From NCBI GenBank assembly GCA_031263485.1, contig JAISFS010000171.1, positions 1 to 56,851 on the forward strand: a stretch of DNA of 56,851 nt, given 5' to 3'. Position numbers and translations under genes: made by a program. The notes below the pieces were generated by a model that made no database searches, was not told where the DNA came from, and was given only the letters and a program-made list of their open reading frames with translations. Shown here piece by piece: positions 1-9,346 of this stretch. The DNA is from Deltaproteobacteria bacterium (GTDB lineage: Bacteria > Desulfobacterota > Desulfarculia > Adiutricales > Adiutricaceae). Every line of letters starts with the position of its first letter. Within the stretch, counting starts at the first letter, position 1.

Positions 1-334
1 CGAAGACAACGGCAAGCCTATGAGCCGTCATCATGGACTCGCCGGTGAAGATGGCGAAAAAGGCCACGGCAAGCGGACTCCTGAGCGTGAAGAGCTCCTC
101 GGCGTAACGCCAGTCGCCCAGGACGAACGTCTTCTGGCGGAACATCTCCATGCCCGCCAAGATCTCCGAAGCCTGTTCAGCGTTCATCAGGAGATTGCAG
201 TCGACAAGATACAGGAGGTACGCCGCCGCAGTCACGATAAGGCACGCGACCGCCAGGGCCCCATCGACAAGCTCGCCCGGCCCCTTGACTGGGCTTTTAG
301 CCGGCCACTCCGCCCCCGTGCTCGCTTCCCCCAT
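1..334 (-). CDS. Polytopic membrane protein, N-terminal part (GT-C-like), cut by window edge
   Basis: Reading the minus strand from an ATG at 334 gives 111 open codons that run off the left edge. AAGGA lies about 9 bases before the ATG. The product is a paralogue of the next gene: both have an N-terminal membrane segment, then a loop with the pattern AxEILxGxEhhxQKT followed by LxDWxY. Here the loop reads AEQASEILAGMEMFRQKTFV; the neighbour has DMAAEILTGREILKQKTLLL. The gene follows the neighbour on the same strand after 129 bases, so the two are probably co-transcribed and arose by tandem duplication. The first-loop acidic residues after TM1 recall GT-C glycosyltransferases of the PMT/ArnT type, but no family can be fixed from 111 residues. 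Confidence 0.75.
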   Translation of the reverse strand, partial: MGEASTGAEWPAKSPVKGPGELVDGALAVACLIVTAAAYLLYLVDCNLLMNAEQASEILAGMEMFRQKTFVLGDWRYAEELFTLRSPLAVAFFAIFTGESMMTAHRLAVVF

Positions 335-463
335 CGCTTGGCGTCCTTTCGGATTTCTTAGACTTCCGCCAGTCTGTGGCGGTTTAATCCAACCTGAAAC
401 CCATTCTCATTTCCGCATTCGTCCACGCCGCATATACCATCGTCTTCTTTCAAGGCTCCAATA

Positions 464-2254
464 TCACTGCGAGGGGCTTTCCGTCAGCGTCTCCCGTTCA
501 CGCCTTTCCTTGGCGAAATCCTCGCGGGGATCGTGATCCGCCGGATAGGTGAACGGGTTATGGTCGAAATAATAGATCTCCATGTCAGCCTCAGGGTCAG
601 GGATGACATCCATATCGTAAGCCGATTCAAGGACGTCTCCGCCCGTAAGGTTGAATACCGGCAACGCCGCAAGATCAGGCGGCAACTCAACCCTCGTCCT
701 CACGAATGCCGTCGGCTCGCCTGAGCGGGCTTTCGCGAAGACGGAGTAAGGGGCCAGATACCTGAACGGCTTGAGGGAACCCCCCAGGGGATGCACCTCT
801 ATCCGCCCATCGGTCAAAACCGCCTGGACAGCGGAATCCCAAAACAACGCGTAACCGCGGCTTATACCGTGCCTCTTGAACGATTCCTCCGTCTCCGGCA
901 CGTGCCGTACCGCTATCCGGGTGGCGCTGTCGTGGGTGATGTTGGGGATGTTCCTCACGTTCCAGACGCCGTTGGTCACGCACAGCAAGGCTGCCAGGAG
1001 CAGGTAAAGCCTTGCTGCAATCGGGCTCCGCCGCCTGAATTCCGGCCAGCCCGAAGCCGTCGCGCAGGCCATGGTGGCGTATATGATGAACAGGTACCTT
1101 ATCCTCAAGTTGATCCTGGGCTGGAAGAGAAACAGCGACAGTATGGCGGCGGCGAGAGAAATTCCGAAAAACAGGAAGACGGCCCTGCGCGTAGCCAGAT
1201 AGGGCTTGGCAGTGCTGAAGAGAAGCCATCCGCAGGCCATGAAGAAGGCGATGCTCAAAACTCCGTTAATGCCGTTTAAGGATGACAACCTGAACGGCTC
1301 GATCGCCGTGTAGAACTGGTTGTAGTGGAAGAGTTCAATCAGGAGCTCCGGCAAGTTCTGGCGCCAGATGTAAACGAGTCCGTTGGCGTAAGGCGTGCTG
1401 TAGTCGGCAGGCCCGAATCCCTGGGGCATCACGAGCCGGGCCGTGATGATCCAGCCACCCAGGCATAACGCGTTCCAGAGGAGGATCTCGCGCAGAAGCG
1501 AGTCGTGCGTCCAGCCAGATGGCAAGCGGGACCATACCTTCCAGGCCAGGTGGACCGCCAGGAGCGGGATGAGGACCACGGCCAGGAACCGCATGCTGGA
1601 GACCCCGAACAGGAAGGCCAGGACCGGGATGGCCCAGCGCAAGATCCGGTCTGGCCTCTTGAGTGTCCTGAGTCTAGATGCCGCGTAATATCCTAGGATC
1701 AGAAACGTCGTGGCGCACAGCGTTCCGTAGGATGAACCGCCCAACCCCGTGTTCTGGCCATTATAGTAGCCACGTATGCCGAAGAAGACCAAAAGCCCGA
1801 ATGCTGTGGCCTTGGGACTCGCTCCCAGCCTTTTGGCCATATAGGCGAAGGCAGCGCATATCAGCGCCACGTCGGTCGCCGCGGCCAGCCTGTAGGCGTT
1901 AAGCCAGCTGTCGGTGACAAGTCCCCACAGGGCGATGAAAAGCGAGGTCCTGACCAGGAAAATCTCCGTCGAGAAATACCAATCGCGCAACAACAACGTC
2001 TTCTGCTTCAGGATCTCCCTGCCCGTCAGGATCTCCGCCGCCATGTCGGAGGTCAGGAACTCGGGAAGCCTGACCATATAGACGATGTACGAGGCCGCCA
2101 CGGCGGAGAAAGCCGCGATAATCAGAAACCAGTCGATGAGCCCGGAGGCGCGCGAGAACTCCCCGACCAGACGACCCCGAATAGCCGCGGCGTGGGGGCG
2201 CAATCCCTTCAAACCGGCTACCTTCCCGAGCGTCACTGTCGTCCCCTCCGTCAT
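464..2254 (-). CDS. Polytopic membrane protein, probable GT-C-type glycosyltransferase
   Basis: 596 residues with about ten hydrophobic segments between residues 40 and 420 and a soluble C-terminal part of about 170 residues. TM1 (around residues 41-62) is followed by a loop with LTSDMAAEILTGREIL, in the position of the catalytic acidic loop of GT-C enzymes such as PMT and ArnT. The start at 2254 has AAGG about 9 bases upstream. If it is a GT-C enzyme it would move sugar from a polyprenyl carrier to a glycan or protein at the outer face of the inner membrane; that is inference from topology. A paralogue follows at 1-334. No glycan cluster is visible around it. Confidence 0.7.
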   Translation of the reverse strand: MTEGTTVTLGKVAGLKGLRPHAAAIRGRLVGEFSRASGLIDWFLIIAAFSAVAASYIVYMVRLPEFLTSDMAAEILTGREILKQKTLLLRDWYFSTEIFLVRTSLFIALWGLVTDSWLNAYRLAAATDVALICAAFAYMAKRLGASPKATAFGLLVFFGIRGYYNGQNTGLGGSSYGTLCATTFLILGYYAASRLRTLKRPDRILRWAIPVLAFLFGVSSMRFLAVVLIPLLAVHLAWKVWSRLPSGWTHDSLLREILLWNALCLGGWIITARLVMPQGFGPADYSTPYANGLVYIWRQNLPELLIELFHYNQFYTAIEPFRLSSLNGINGVLSIAFFMACGWLLFSTAKPYLATRRAVFLFFGISLAAAILSLFLFQPRINLRIRYLFIIYATMACATASGWPEFRRRSPIAARLYLLLAALLCVTNGVWNVRNIPNITHDSATRIAVRHVPETEESFKRHGISRGYALFWDSAVQAVLTDGRIEVHPLGGSLKPFRYLAPYSVFAKARSGEPTAFVRTRVELPPDLAALPVFNLTGGDVLESAYDMDVIPDPEADMEIYYFDHNPFTYPADHDPREDFAKERRERETLTESPSQ

Positions 2255-3264
2255 AGCCCTGCCTTCCCGCAGCCCGCGCGGAATCGTTCAGTCAATCGCA
2301 ATGCAAATCGCGATTATAACAGAGGGTGTCTTTAGCCTCAACCCGTCGATCGGCTTGCCGCACGACCCTCGACGGCTCAAACCCAAACCCTTATCATGAA
2401 ACCTGTCTTGGGCATCATTGCGTTGGATGCACATCATATTGAGATGCCTAGAAAGGTTTCATGCGCCGGGGTACCGATAATCGACATGAACGTGTAGGGA
2501 AAATCACCCATCCCTATGAAACGCGCGTTGCGAACCGATACCGCCAACGAAAACACTCACTTCAGTCGCCTCGGCTCCCCTTGCCGCAAATCTCACCCTC
2601 ACTCCAGTTCCCGACCATCCCCACCAACAAGCCATCTTTCCTCCCGGTCAACCAGATCCGCCGACCCTCTTCCTGCCCATCCCGCCCGAACCGCAGGCGC
2701 TCACGCTCTTCCCATCCTGTGACCCCCCGGCCCCATCCGCGTTTGACACGCGCCATCCTTAAACATATAATCGGCTTTACGTTGAACCGCCGGAATCCGG
2801 GAATCATGCCGCCCAGTCGATCCTTCCCGACATAGTGCGCTGCCCGAACCCGGTATCCGGACGCGTCACACGGGTCCAGCGCAAACGACTTATCAGAAAC
2901 CTGAAGGTTGAAGATCCAGGCATGGTCTTCACCCTTTTTTTTTTGCCCCTTTCCGTCCGGCTTCAGGATTGATTCAGACTTTTACCCGATTCAGGCATCG
3001 GCCCACGTCCAGCATAAGGCTCGAAGCCGGCATCCGGCCCAAGTCCGGCATACGCCCGAGTCCGGCATACGCCCGAATCCAGCTTTCAGCCTGAGTCTGA
3101 CATTCGCCTCGATCCTGACCGCCGCTCCATGCCGACCGTAACGCCGAGCGGCTTCAGGCCCCAAACACCGCACTTTATGCCCTCGATGACCCTCTCCCGC
3201 CCGAGGCGCCCCGCCGGGCACCGCAGGCCATTCCAGTGCGGCCGCTAGCCGCAGGAGGCACAGC
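2255..3264. other. Intergenic region without a recognisable gene
   Basis: About 1 kb between two divergent genes. It should hold both promoters, but I cannot point to convincing boxes. Near 3010-3085 there is a short direct repeat built on TCCGGCATACGCCCGA, and a T9-T10 run lies at 2936-2945. The open frames here have no protein-like composition. AGGAGG at 3252-3257 is the ribosome binding site of metY. Confidence 0.6.
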
Positions 3265-4557
3265 ATGACAGAGAGAACCTACCGCCCCGAGACCCTGGCC
3301 GTGCATGCGGGCCAGATCCCCGACCCGTCCACCTCGGCCCGCGCCGTGCCCGTCTACCGGACCACCGCCTACCAGTTCCGGAACTCCGAGCACGGGGCCA
3401 ACCTCTTCGCCCTGAAGGAGCTCGGGAACATCTACGCGAGGCTCATGAACCCCACCAACGACGTCCTGGAGAAGCGCCTGGCCGATCTCGAGGGCGGCGC
3501 GGCGGGGCTGTCGCTCTCGAGCGGGACGGCGGCCACGTACTTCACGGTGACCAACATCCTGAAGACCGGGGACGAGCTCGTGAGCGCCGTGAACCTCTAC
3601 GGCGGCACCTACACGATGTTCGACGCCATCTTGCCCCAGCAGTGCAACATCACGGTGCGTTTCGTGCCGGTCAACGACTTCAAGGCTACGGAGGCGGCGA
3701 TTAACCCAAAGACCAGGGCCATCTTCATCGAGACCATCGGGAACCCCGTGCTGGACGTGGCGGACGTCCAGGGCTACGCCGAACTGGCGCGGAAGCACAG
3801 GCTCCCGCTCCTGGTGGACTCGACCTTCTCCACCCCGGCTCTGCAGCGGCCCATCGAGCACGGCGCCGACGTGGTGATCCACTCGCTTTCCAAGTGGATT
3901 GGCGGCCACGGGGCCGGCATCGGGGGACTCGTGGTGGACGCGGGCAAGTTCGACTGGAAGGACCCTAAATTCGACCTGTACAACGAACCCGACCGCGGCT
4001 ACCACGGCCTGCGCTTCGCCCACGATCTCGGACCGCTCTCGCCCATAGCCTTCGCGCTGAGGCTCCGCACCGTGGGCCTCCGCAACCAGGGCCCCACGCT
4101 CGCGCCGGACGCGGCCTGGATATTCCTCCAGGGGGTGGAGAGCCTGTTCCTGCGGATGGAGCGCCACAGCTCCAACGCCCTGAAGGTCGCGGAGTACCTC
4201 TCGGCCCACGACAAGGTCGGCTGGGTGCGCTACCCGGGGCTCCCCGGCGACCCCGCCAACGCGCTCGCGCAGAAATACCTCAAGAACGGGGCGGGCGGCA
4301 TGGTGGTCTTCGGCCTCAAGAAGGGCCAGGAGGCGGCAATCAAGCTCGTGGACAACATCAAGCTCTTCAGCCTGCTCGCGAACGTCGGGGACGCCAAGAG
4401 CCTCATCATCCATTCCGCCAGCACCACCCACTCCCAGCTCTCTGGCGAGGCCCAGTCCGCAGGCGGCCTCCACGGTGACCTGGTGAGGCTCTCCATCGGC
4501 ATCGAGCACATAGACGACATCATCGGCGCCCTGGAGGACGCGCTGAAGCTCGTCTGA
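3265..4557 (+). CDS. metY: O-acetylhomoserine sulfhydrylase (MetY), PLP-dependent
   Basis: 430 residues, the normal length for O-acetylhomoserine aminocarboxypropyltransferase. The enzyme makes homocysteine from O-acetylhomoserine and sulfide in the cytoplasm, entering methionine synthesis. It belongs to the Cys/Met-metabolism PLP family: N-terminal ETLAVHAGQ, an ARLMNPTNDVLEKRLADLEGG segment (shown here in part), NLYGGTYTMF, and HSLSKWIGGHG with the PLP lysine at about residue 210. The ending, STTHSQL followed by VRLSIGIEH and an acidic helix, is typical. The start at 3265 is well supported by AGGAGG eight bases upstream. The gene stands alone, with a minisatellite beginning about 240 bases after the stop and a possible terminator at 5171-5216. 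Confidence 0.95.
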   Translation: MTERTYRPETLAVHAGQIPDPSTSARAVPVYRTTAYQFRNSEHGANLFALKELGNIYARLMNPTNDVLEKRLADLEGGAAGLSLSSGTAATYFTVTNILKTGDELVSAVNLYGGTYTMFDAILPQQCNITVRFVPVNDFKATEAAINPKTRAIFIETIGNPVLDVADVQGYAELARKHRLPLLVDSTFSTPALQRPIEHGADVVIHSLSKWIGGHGAGIGGLVVDAGKFDWKDPKFDLYNEPDRGYHGLRFAHDLGPLSPIAFALRLRTVGLRNQGPTLAPDAAWIFLQGVESLFLRMERHSSNALKVAEYLSAHDKVGWVRYPGLPGDPANALAQKYLKNGAGGMVVFGLKKGQEAAIKLVDNIKLFSLLANVGDAKSLIIHSASTTHSQLSGEAQSAGGLHGDLVRLSIGIEHIDDIIGALEDALKLV

Positions 4558-4795
4558 CGGTGACCTGCTCCGGAGGCCCTGAACCCTGGCGAGCGTGGCG
4601 CATGGCGCAAACTGTTTAAACGGTAGCCGCCCAAGGCTTCCGATAGCCTTCCGGCGGCACATCCCGCCTCTCTTGGGAGTCAGGATTTCTTCCAGGTGCC
4701 CGTGCCGCCAGGCACCCTTCAAGGCTCAAAACCCTCGGGCCCCCTCCCGGATCTCCTGTCTTTCCCGCTCATTCAAGCCCTCTCGGCCTCGCTGG

Positions 4796-5178
4796 CTTTC
4801 CTGACCCTCTCGGCTCTCCAGGGGCTCATAGCCACCTCGGCTCTCCAGGGGCTCATAGCCACCTCGGTTCTCCAGGGACTCATAGCCACCTCGGCTATCC
4901 AAGGTCTCCTGACGCTCTCGCCCCTCCAGGGTCGCCCGGCCCTCATGGCCCTCCTGGGTCACCCGGCCCCCATGGCCCTCCTGGGTCGCCCGGCCCTTCA
5001 GGCCCTCCTGGCATTGTTTGCCCTCCTGGCCCTCTCGGCCATCCAGGGGCTACTGGCCCTCTCAACCTTCCAGGCCCTCCTGGCCTTCCTGGCCTTCCTG
5101 GCCTTCCTGGCCCTCCTGGCCTTCCTGGCCTTCCTGGCCCTCCTGGCATTGTTGGCCCTCCAGACCTTCCTGGCCCTC
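4796..5178. repeat. Minisatellite of 27-bp then 9-bp units overlapping the lgt 3' end
   Basis: From about 4810 to 4905 there are three to four 27-bp units (CTCCAGGGGCTCATAGCCAC core). These grade into CTGGGTCGCCCGGCC-type units and then 9-bp CCTGGCCTT/CCTGGCCCT units up to about 5165. All unit lengths are multiples of three, so every frame keeps its pattern. On the minus strand the three frames read Glu-Gly-Gln, Gly-X-Y collagen-like and Arg-Lys-Ala. The Glu-Gly-Gln frame is the lgt frame; it meets stops near 5062 and 5048 and then continues open to 4726 with RGGYEPLES repeats. The 4558-4795 stretch before it holds nothing recognisable. Confidence 0.9.
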
Positions 5179-5988
5179 TGCAGGCCTTGAGACAAGGTCA
5201 GGAGGGCCATTTTTTTCAGGTCGTGCCGCAACGATCACGGCAATGCCCCCCGCAGCCGTCACGATCGCCGCCCAGGAAGTGGGGGGGAGTCCAAGGACGG
5301 GAATCCCCCGGAAATCCCCGCGAAAAGCCTCCATGACGAGCCGCAAGAGCCCGGCCCCGAGGAGGTACGCGCCCAGGACAAGCCCGCGTGGCCTGTTCCG
5401 GACCCCGTACAGTCGGAAGAGGACGGCGGTCAGGACGAGGAGTCCGATGCCCTCCGCAGGCTGGACGGGGTACAGCGGGCGTCCGGGAGGCGCCCCTCCC
5501 CCGGCGGGGAAGACCAGCGCGAGCGGGAAGCCGTGAGGGGCCGGCCTGCCGTAGCAACAGCCGGAAAACAGGCAACCCGCCCGACCCAGCGCGTGGCCCA
5601 GACTCAACGCCGGGGCCAGCGCGTCCCCGACCTTCGCCAGGGACATCCGCCGCCGCCGGATGGCCAGCGCGGCGGCGATGAAGCCCCCCAGAAGCCCTCC
5701 CTGGAACATGAGCCCCCCCGACCAGAGGTCCAGGAGCCTCCAGGGACTCCCGGCGAAGGCTTTCCAATGAAAGAGGACGTAGGCCGCCCTGGACCCGGCC
5801 AACCCCCACAGAAGTGCCCAGAAGGCCAAATCCCGGGCGAACTTCACCTGAAGCCCCGCCCGGGGCGCGCTGAACCTCAGGATCCACAGCCCTAACCCTG
5901 CCCCCAGGGCCGTGAGGATCCCGTAGAGGTTCACGGCGAAGATCCCCAAGTTGATGTCGTATGGCCACAAGGGTCTTTTGTCCTTCAA
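5062..5988 (-). CDS. lgt: Prolipoprotein diacylglyceryl transferase (Lgt) with repeat tail
   Basis: Lgt transfers diacylglycerol from phosphatidylglycerol to the lipobox cysteine of prolipoproteins at the inner membrane. The core has the family order: an N-terminal segment ([18 protein letters not shown]), [13 protein letters not shown], the signature [23 protein letters not shown], and a final membrane helix. After about 260 residues the core ends and a tail of about 50 residues follows, made of EGQ/EGL repeats encoded by a minisatellite. The start is uncertain. The frame is open to a TTG at 6480, but no in-frame ATG lies before the core and the extra residues are basic and repeat-like. The TTG at 5988 fits the family N-terminus best, although its ribosome site is weak. 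Function is confident; start and tail are not. Confidence 0.85.
   Translation of the reverse strand: MKDKRPLWPYDINLGIFAVNLYGILTALGAGLGLWILRFSAPRAGLQVKFARDLAFWALLWGLAGSRAAYVLFHWKAFAGSPWRLLDLWSGGLMFQGGLLGGFIAAALAIRRRRMSLAKVGDALAPALSLGHALGRAGCLFSGCCYGRPAPHGFPLALVFPAGGGAPPGRPLYPVQPAEGIGLLVLTAVLFRLYGVRNRPRGLVLGAYLLGAGLLRLVMEAFRGDFRGIPVLGLPPTSWAAIVTAAGGIAVIVAARPEKNGPPDLVSRPAEGQEGLEGQQCQEGQEGQEGQEGQEGQEGQEGQEGLEG
5171..5216 (+). terminator. Rho-independent terminator, plus strand, inside the lgt 3' end
   Basis: TGGCCCTC at 5171-5178 pairs with GAGGGCCA at 5202-5209. An inner CCTTG/CAAGG stem sits between them, and seven T follow at 5210-5216. The T-run is on the plus strand only, so it would end transcripts coming from metY or from the repeat, not lgt itself, whose coding frame crosses it. 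Confidence 0.6.
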
Positions 5989-6149
5989 ATGCTCAGGTTG
6001 CCGGACGGAAGCGTCACAAGTGCCGGGACTGAGCTCCGGATAATCCAAGGGAAGGTATTGGCGGACAACATCTCGCACCCCTGCGCAGGCTCCGTTGCCG
6101 AAGATGGCTACCTGTCGCCCCTGAACGGATGACCGGGGAACCGAACCGG

Positions 6150-6262
6150 CCAGACTGTCCGATTCCTCGCCGGGGCCGACTGGCCGATTCCGCGTCCGGT
6201 GCCCGACTGGCCGATTCCACGTCCGGTGCCGACTGGTCAAACCCGCATCCGGGGCCCGGATC
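6150..6262. repeat. Degenerate ~29-bp repeat in the lgt upstream region
   Basis: Units of the form GACTGGCCGATTCCGCGTCC followed by GGTGCC recur about four times with changes. They lie in the 505-base stretch (5989-6493) between lgt and the divergent membrane-protein gene. The rest of that stretch holds no recognisable gene. The lgt frame stays open through it, but the encoded residues are repeat-like. Confidence 0.65.
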
Positions 6263-6493
6263 ACCTTGTCAAAACAAGGTCGGAGCCCGCGTCTTGCCCT
6301 CGCCGGGCGTAATGAGGCATTATCCGGAAAGCTAAACGTCCGGTCAACGGCGGAAGCCTCTCCCTGGCTACGCGCCTGAACCCACCGACTTAAGGCACGA
6401 AGGCTCTGCGATGCCCGACCGAGCGCCCCCGGACCTTCCCGTAACCTTCCCCTGACCCTCCCCTGCCCTCTGTAGGCCAACCCCTAGATCCCC

Positions 6494-7276
6494 ATGGAAG
6501 ACTATCTCAAGCCCTGGCGACCAGACGAGCCCGTCTTCGCGGAACCGGCCCCCGGGCTTACCGTCCGAGCCCTCCTTCGGGCGACCGTAAGCCACCTGGC
6601 CGCCCGGTCCCCGGCACTTTTCCTGTTTTCATCCATTTGCACCCTTTTCATGCTCTTCCCCTCCGTAGTCGAGGGACGCGTCCCCCCCGCCCTCGCCTGG
6701 GCGATCAACTTGCTTGCCGTCATGTCCTTCACCTTCGCGTCAGGCGCGGCGGCTGCCTCCGCGACCAGAGGACGCAACGGCGCTTCGGCATGCCTCGCCA
6801 TGGCCTCATTGAGGCTTCACGTCCTGGCAGCACTCTCCGTCCCTATCTTCGTGGCGTTCGTGCTCCTGACGGTATTGCCCCTGGGTCTGGGCATCGGGAT
6901 TTGGACGGTCGGAAAAGGCTCGGCGCTGTATCTCGCGTTGCCCTTGGCGGGCCTGGCGGCATCGGCCTTCCTGGCGGCGCGGTTCTCTCTGGCGGCTCCG
7001 GCCTGCGTCCTGGAAAAGGCCGGCCCCGCGAGCGGGCTTGCGAGATCCTCCAGGCTGACGAAGGGCGCCCGCCGGGCCGCCTTCCCACTGTTTTTCACGC
7101 TCATGGCCACGAACGCCATCGTGACCTACCTTGCCATGGGCCTGCGCCATACCGTAGCGCGGATAGCCCTGGAAGCCGCTATCCTCTTTGCCGTGAACCT
7201 CATGGCCCTGGCCGCGGTCGGCGCCCTCTACCGTTTGCGCCTGGAAGCCTTCGGCGGGAACACGAAAGACAGCTGA
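6494..7276 (+). CDS. Multi-pass inner membrane protein, related to the next gene
   Basis: 260 residues with a soluble start (EDYLKPWRPDEPVF) and about six hydrophobic segments. Near residue 180 it has GLARSSRLTKGARRAAFPLF. This matches the ALRRSRDLTRGNRLKILAVF motif of the following gene and the A-L-x-x-S-x-x-L-T-x-G-x-R motif seen in YciC/DUF975/GDPD-membrane-domain type proteins. The two genes are 253 bases apart on the same strand and look like diverged relatives in one operon. Function is unknown. Start: ATG at 6494; no strong ribosome site is visible. Confidence 0.7.
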   Translation: MEDYLKPWRPDEPVFAEPAPGLTVRALLRATVSHLAARSPALFLFSSICTLFMLFPSVVEGRVPPALAWAINLLAVMSFTFASGAAAASATRGRNGASACLAMASLRLHVLAALSVPIFVAFVLLTVLPLGLGIGIWTVGKGSALYLALPLAGLAASAFLAARFSLAAPACVLEKAGPASGLARSSRLTKGARRAAFPLFFTLMATNAIVTYLAMGLRHTVARIALEAAILFAVNLMALAAVGALYRLRLEAFGGNTKDS

Positions 7277-7529
7277 CCGGGACGCGGAAGCCTCCCCCCT
7301 GTCGGAACCGTAAGGATTATAGCCTCGCGGCTCTCTCGCCCCCGCATCCCCCCCCGATCCCCGCCTTCGGCCCAGCCTCCCAGCCTTCGGCACGTTGACC
7401 GGAGCGGTGATGGGCTTTACAATGGAAAGTCTTTGATTTTTGTGGGTTCCCTCGACCAGCCCAATCACTCGCGGGTGCGGTCGGGCGCAGGACCCGACAC
7501 CGGGTACGTCAGCCCATCTGAGGAATGCC

Positions 7530-9143
7530 ATGCAGGACATGCGAAAGCCCCCGCCGCTACCCGGGCAGGGGCAGAATGCCCCCCAACAGCCTACTCAAGC
7601 CGTTTCCCAGCAACCTCCGCAACCCGGACAGGGATATCAGCAACCGGCGCAGCCCGGACAAGGATATCAGCAACAGGCACAACCTGGACAGGGATATCAG
7701 CAACAGGCACAACCCGGGCAAAGCTCTCAACAGCCGACACAGCCCGGACAGGGATATAGACAACCACCGCCGCAGGGCCAACCAGGACAAAGTTACCAGC
7801 AGCCATCCCAGCCCGGACAAGGATACCAGCAGCCATCCCAACCAGGAAAGGGTTATCAGCAACCGATGCAGCCCGGACAGGGATATCGGCAGCCAACGCA
7901 ACCCGGACAGGGATATCAGCAACCGACGCAGCCCGGACAGGGATATCAGCAACCGTCTCAGCCTGGACAAGGTTATCAGCAGCCGGCACAGCCCGGACAG
8001 GGATATCAGCAGCCGGCACAGCCCGGACAGGGATACCAACAGCCGGCACTGCCCGGACAGGGATACCAGCAGCCGGCACAGCCCGGACAGGGATACCAGC
8101 AGCCTACACAGCCAGGACAGGGATATCAGCAACAGTATCAGCCCGGACAGGGATATCAGCAACCGGCACAGCCCGGACAGGGATACCAGCTACCGGCACA
8201 GCCCGGACAGGGATACCAGCAACCGGCACAGCCCGGACAGGGATACCAGCAGTCGGCACAGCCTGGGCAGGGATACCAGCAACCGGCACAGCCAGCATTT
8301 CAGCCGCAGCCAGCTCCAGGCGGCCTGCCATGGCAACCCCAGCTTCCCGCCGCCCTCCCCGTACCGGCCCTGTCATTCGTCGGCGCCTACCGGGACGCCT
8401 TCGCCTTCATCGTAAGGCGTCCGCTTGCCGCGATAGGCTTCCCCCTCTTAAGCGCCCTGCCCACGCTTTTCAGCCAGCTGGTCTACGGGAATGGCTCCGG
8501 ACTGGGGCTGTTCTTTCTAAACGTCGTAAATGGGCTTGTTTACATGGGCTGCATGGGAGCCGTCGCCGTCGCCGCGGTCGACCCCGACGGGATCGAGCTC
8601 CAGCCCCTCGAGTGCTTAACCAGGTCCTTCGCGAGAGTGCCCGCCTACCTGTTCCTGGGGTTCGTCATCTTCCTCAGCATGGTCGGGCTGTCCGTCCCCT
8701 TCGGGATCGGCATGGCCATGTTCGGGGCAACCGGTGGCGACGTGCGTACCATGATTATCGTGATGGGTATCGTCATATGCGTCGTGGTGCTCTGGCTCTA
8801 CCTCTGCTTCTGCCTCACGGTACCGGCGATGGTCATCGAGGAGCTCAACAGCATGCAGGCCCTCCGCCGGAGCAGGGATCTCACCCGCGGCAACCGGCTG
8901 AAGATACTGGCCGTCTTCATCGTCCTAGGGATCCTGCCCGGACTGGCCATGGGCTGGGCGGCCTGGGGAGAAATCTCCGGCGGAGGGGCCTTGGGTGCCC
9001 CCTCCACGCAGTACGCCATCTTTACCGGACTTCTCGTCCTCGCCGTGAACGTCGTCAACTTCGCGCTCCTGGGAGTCATTTACGGTCACTGCACATCCTT
9101 TTCAGACAGCGCCAGGGTGGACGACTTCTCGCAGGTGTTCTGA
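7530..9143 (+). CDS. Pro/Gln/Gly-rich repeat protein with C-terminal membrane domain
   Basis: About 537 residues from an ATG at 7530 that has GAGGA a few bases upstream; an in-frame TTG at 7440 is less likely. Residues about 20-260 are some 23 tandem copies of QQPAQPGQGY, a 10-residue (30-bp) unit free of charge. The C-terminal half has about six membrane segments and the motif ALRRSRDLTRGNRLKILAVF, as in YciC/DUF975-like membrane proteins. The previous gene resembles this half. The repeat region is soluble, disordered and rich in Gln, Gly, Pro and Tyr, with a composition like phase-separating or surface-spanning linkers. Which side of the membrane it lies on cannot be decided. Function unknown. 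Confidence 0.8.
   Translation: MQDMRKPPPLPGQGQNAPQQPTQAVSQQPPQPGQGYQQPAQPGQGYQQQAQPGQGYQQQAQPGQSSQQPTQPGQGYRQPPPQGQPGQSYQQPSQPGQGYQQPSQPGKGYQQPMQPGQGYRQPTQPGQGYQQPTQPGQGYQQPSQPGQGYQQPAQPGQGYQQPAQPGQGYQQPALPGQGYQQPAQPGQGYQQPTQPGQGYQQQYQPGQGYQQPAQPGQGYQLPAQPGQGYQQPAQPGQGYQQSAQPGQGYQQPAQPAFQPQPAPGGLPWQPQLPAALPVPALSFVGAYRDAFAFIVRRPLAAIGFPLLSALPTLFSQLVYGNGSGLGLFFLNVVNGLVYMGCMGAVAVAAVDPDGIELQPLECLTRSFARVPAYLFLGFVIFLSMVGLSVPFGIGMAMFGATGGDVRTMIIVMGIVICVVVLWLYLCFCLTVPAMVIEELNSMQALRRSRDLTRGNRLKILAVFIVLGILPGLAMGWAAWGEISGGGALGAPSTQYAIFTGLLVLAVNVVNFALLGVIYGHCTSFSDSARVDDFSQVF
7611..8300 (+). repeat. 30-bp coding minisatellite, about 23 units
   Basis: Units follow CAGCCCGGACAGGGATATCA plus a CAACCGGCA-type end. 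Near neighbours are almost identical and outer units are more diverged, for example one with inserted CCGCCGCAGGGCCAA near 7770. All changes keep the frame, which supports translation of the tract. Confidence 0.95.
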
Positions 9144-9273
9144 ACGGCCCCGGCAGACGGCAACGTCTGGAGGCGTAACGATGCCCTGCCCCGGCGACCG
9201 GCGCGGGCAGCTCGGGGCGTTCCTCGGCAGAAGCCCATATGCCCCAAAAATGTGGCTTTCGACGACACCTTCT

Positions 9274-9330
9274 CAACAAAGAACCGGATGGCTCCCCATC
9301 CGGTTCTTTGTTGGATATCTTGCCTTTTTT
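9274..9330 (+). terminator. Perfect 18-bp hairpin after the membrane-protein genes
   Basis: CAACAAAGAACCGGATGG at 9274-9291 is exactly repeated in inverse at 9296-9313 with a four-base loop. A T6 run follows ten bases later at about 9325-9330. The position, 130 bases after the stop at 9143, suits a terminator for the plus-strand pair. The gap before the T-run is longer than usual, so another structured element is possible. Confidence 0.6.
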
Positions 9331-9346
9331 CCCTTTGACCGAAAAT

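Noticed and set aside
3175..4722. 515-codon minus-strand open frame antisense to metY
   Set aside because: It is the high-GC shadow of a well-supported gene and has no protein-like domain or ribosome site.
4696..5190. 164-codon hydrophobic ALLAFL repeat protein on the plus strand
   Set aside because: Pure translation of the 27/9-bp minisatellite with a GTG start; composition follows from the repeat alone.
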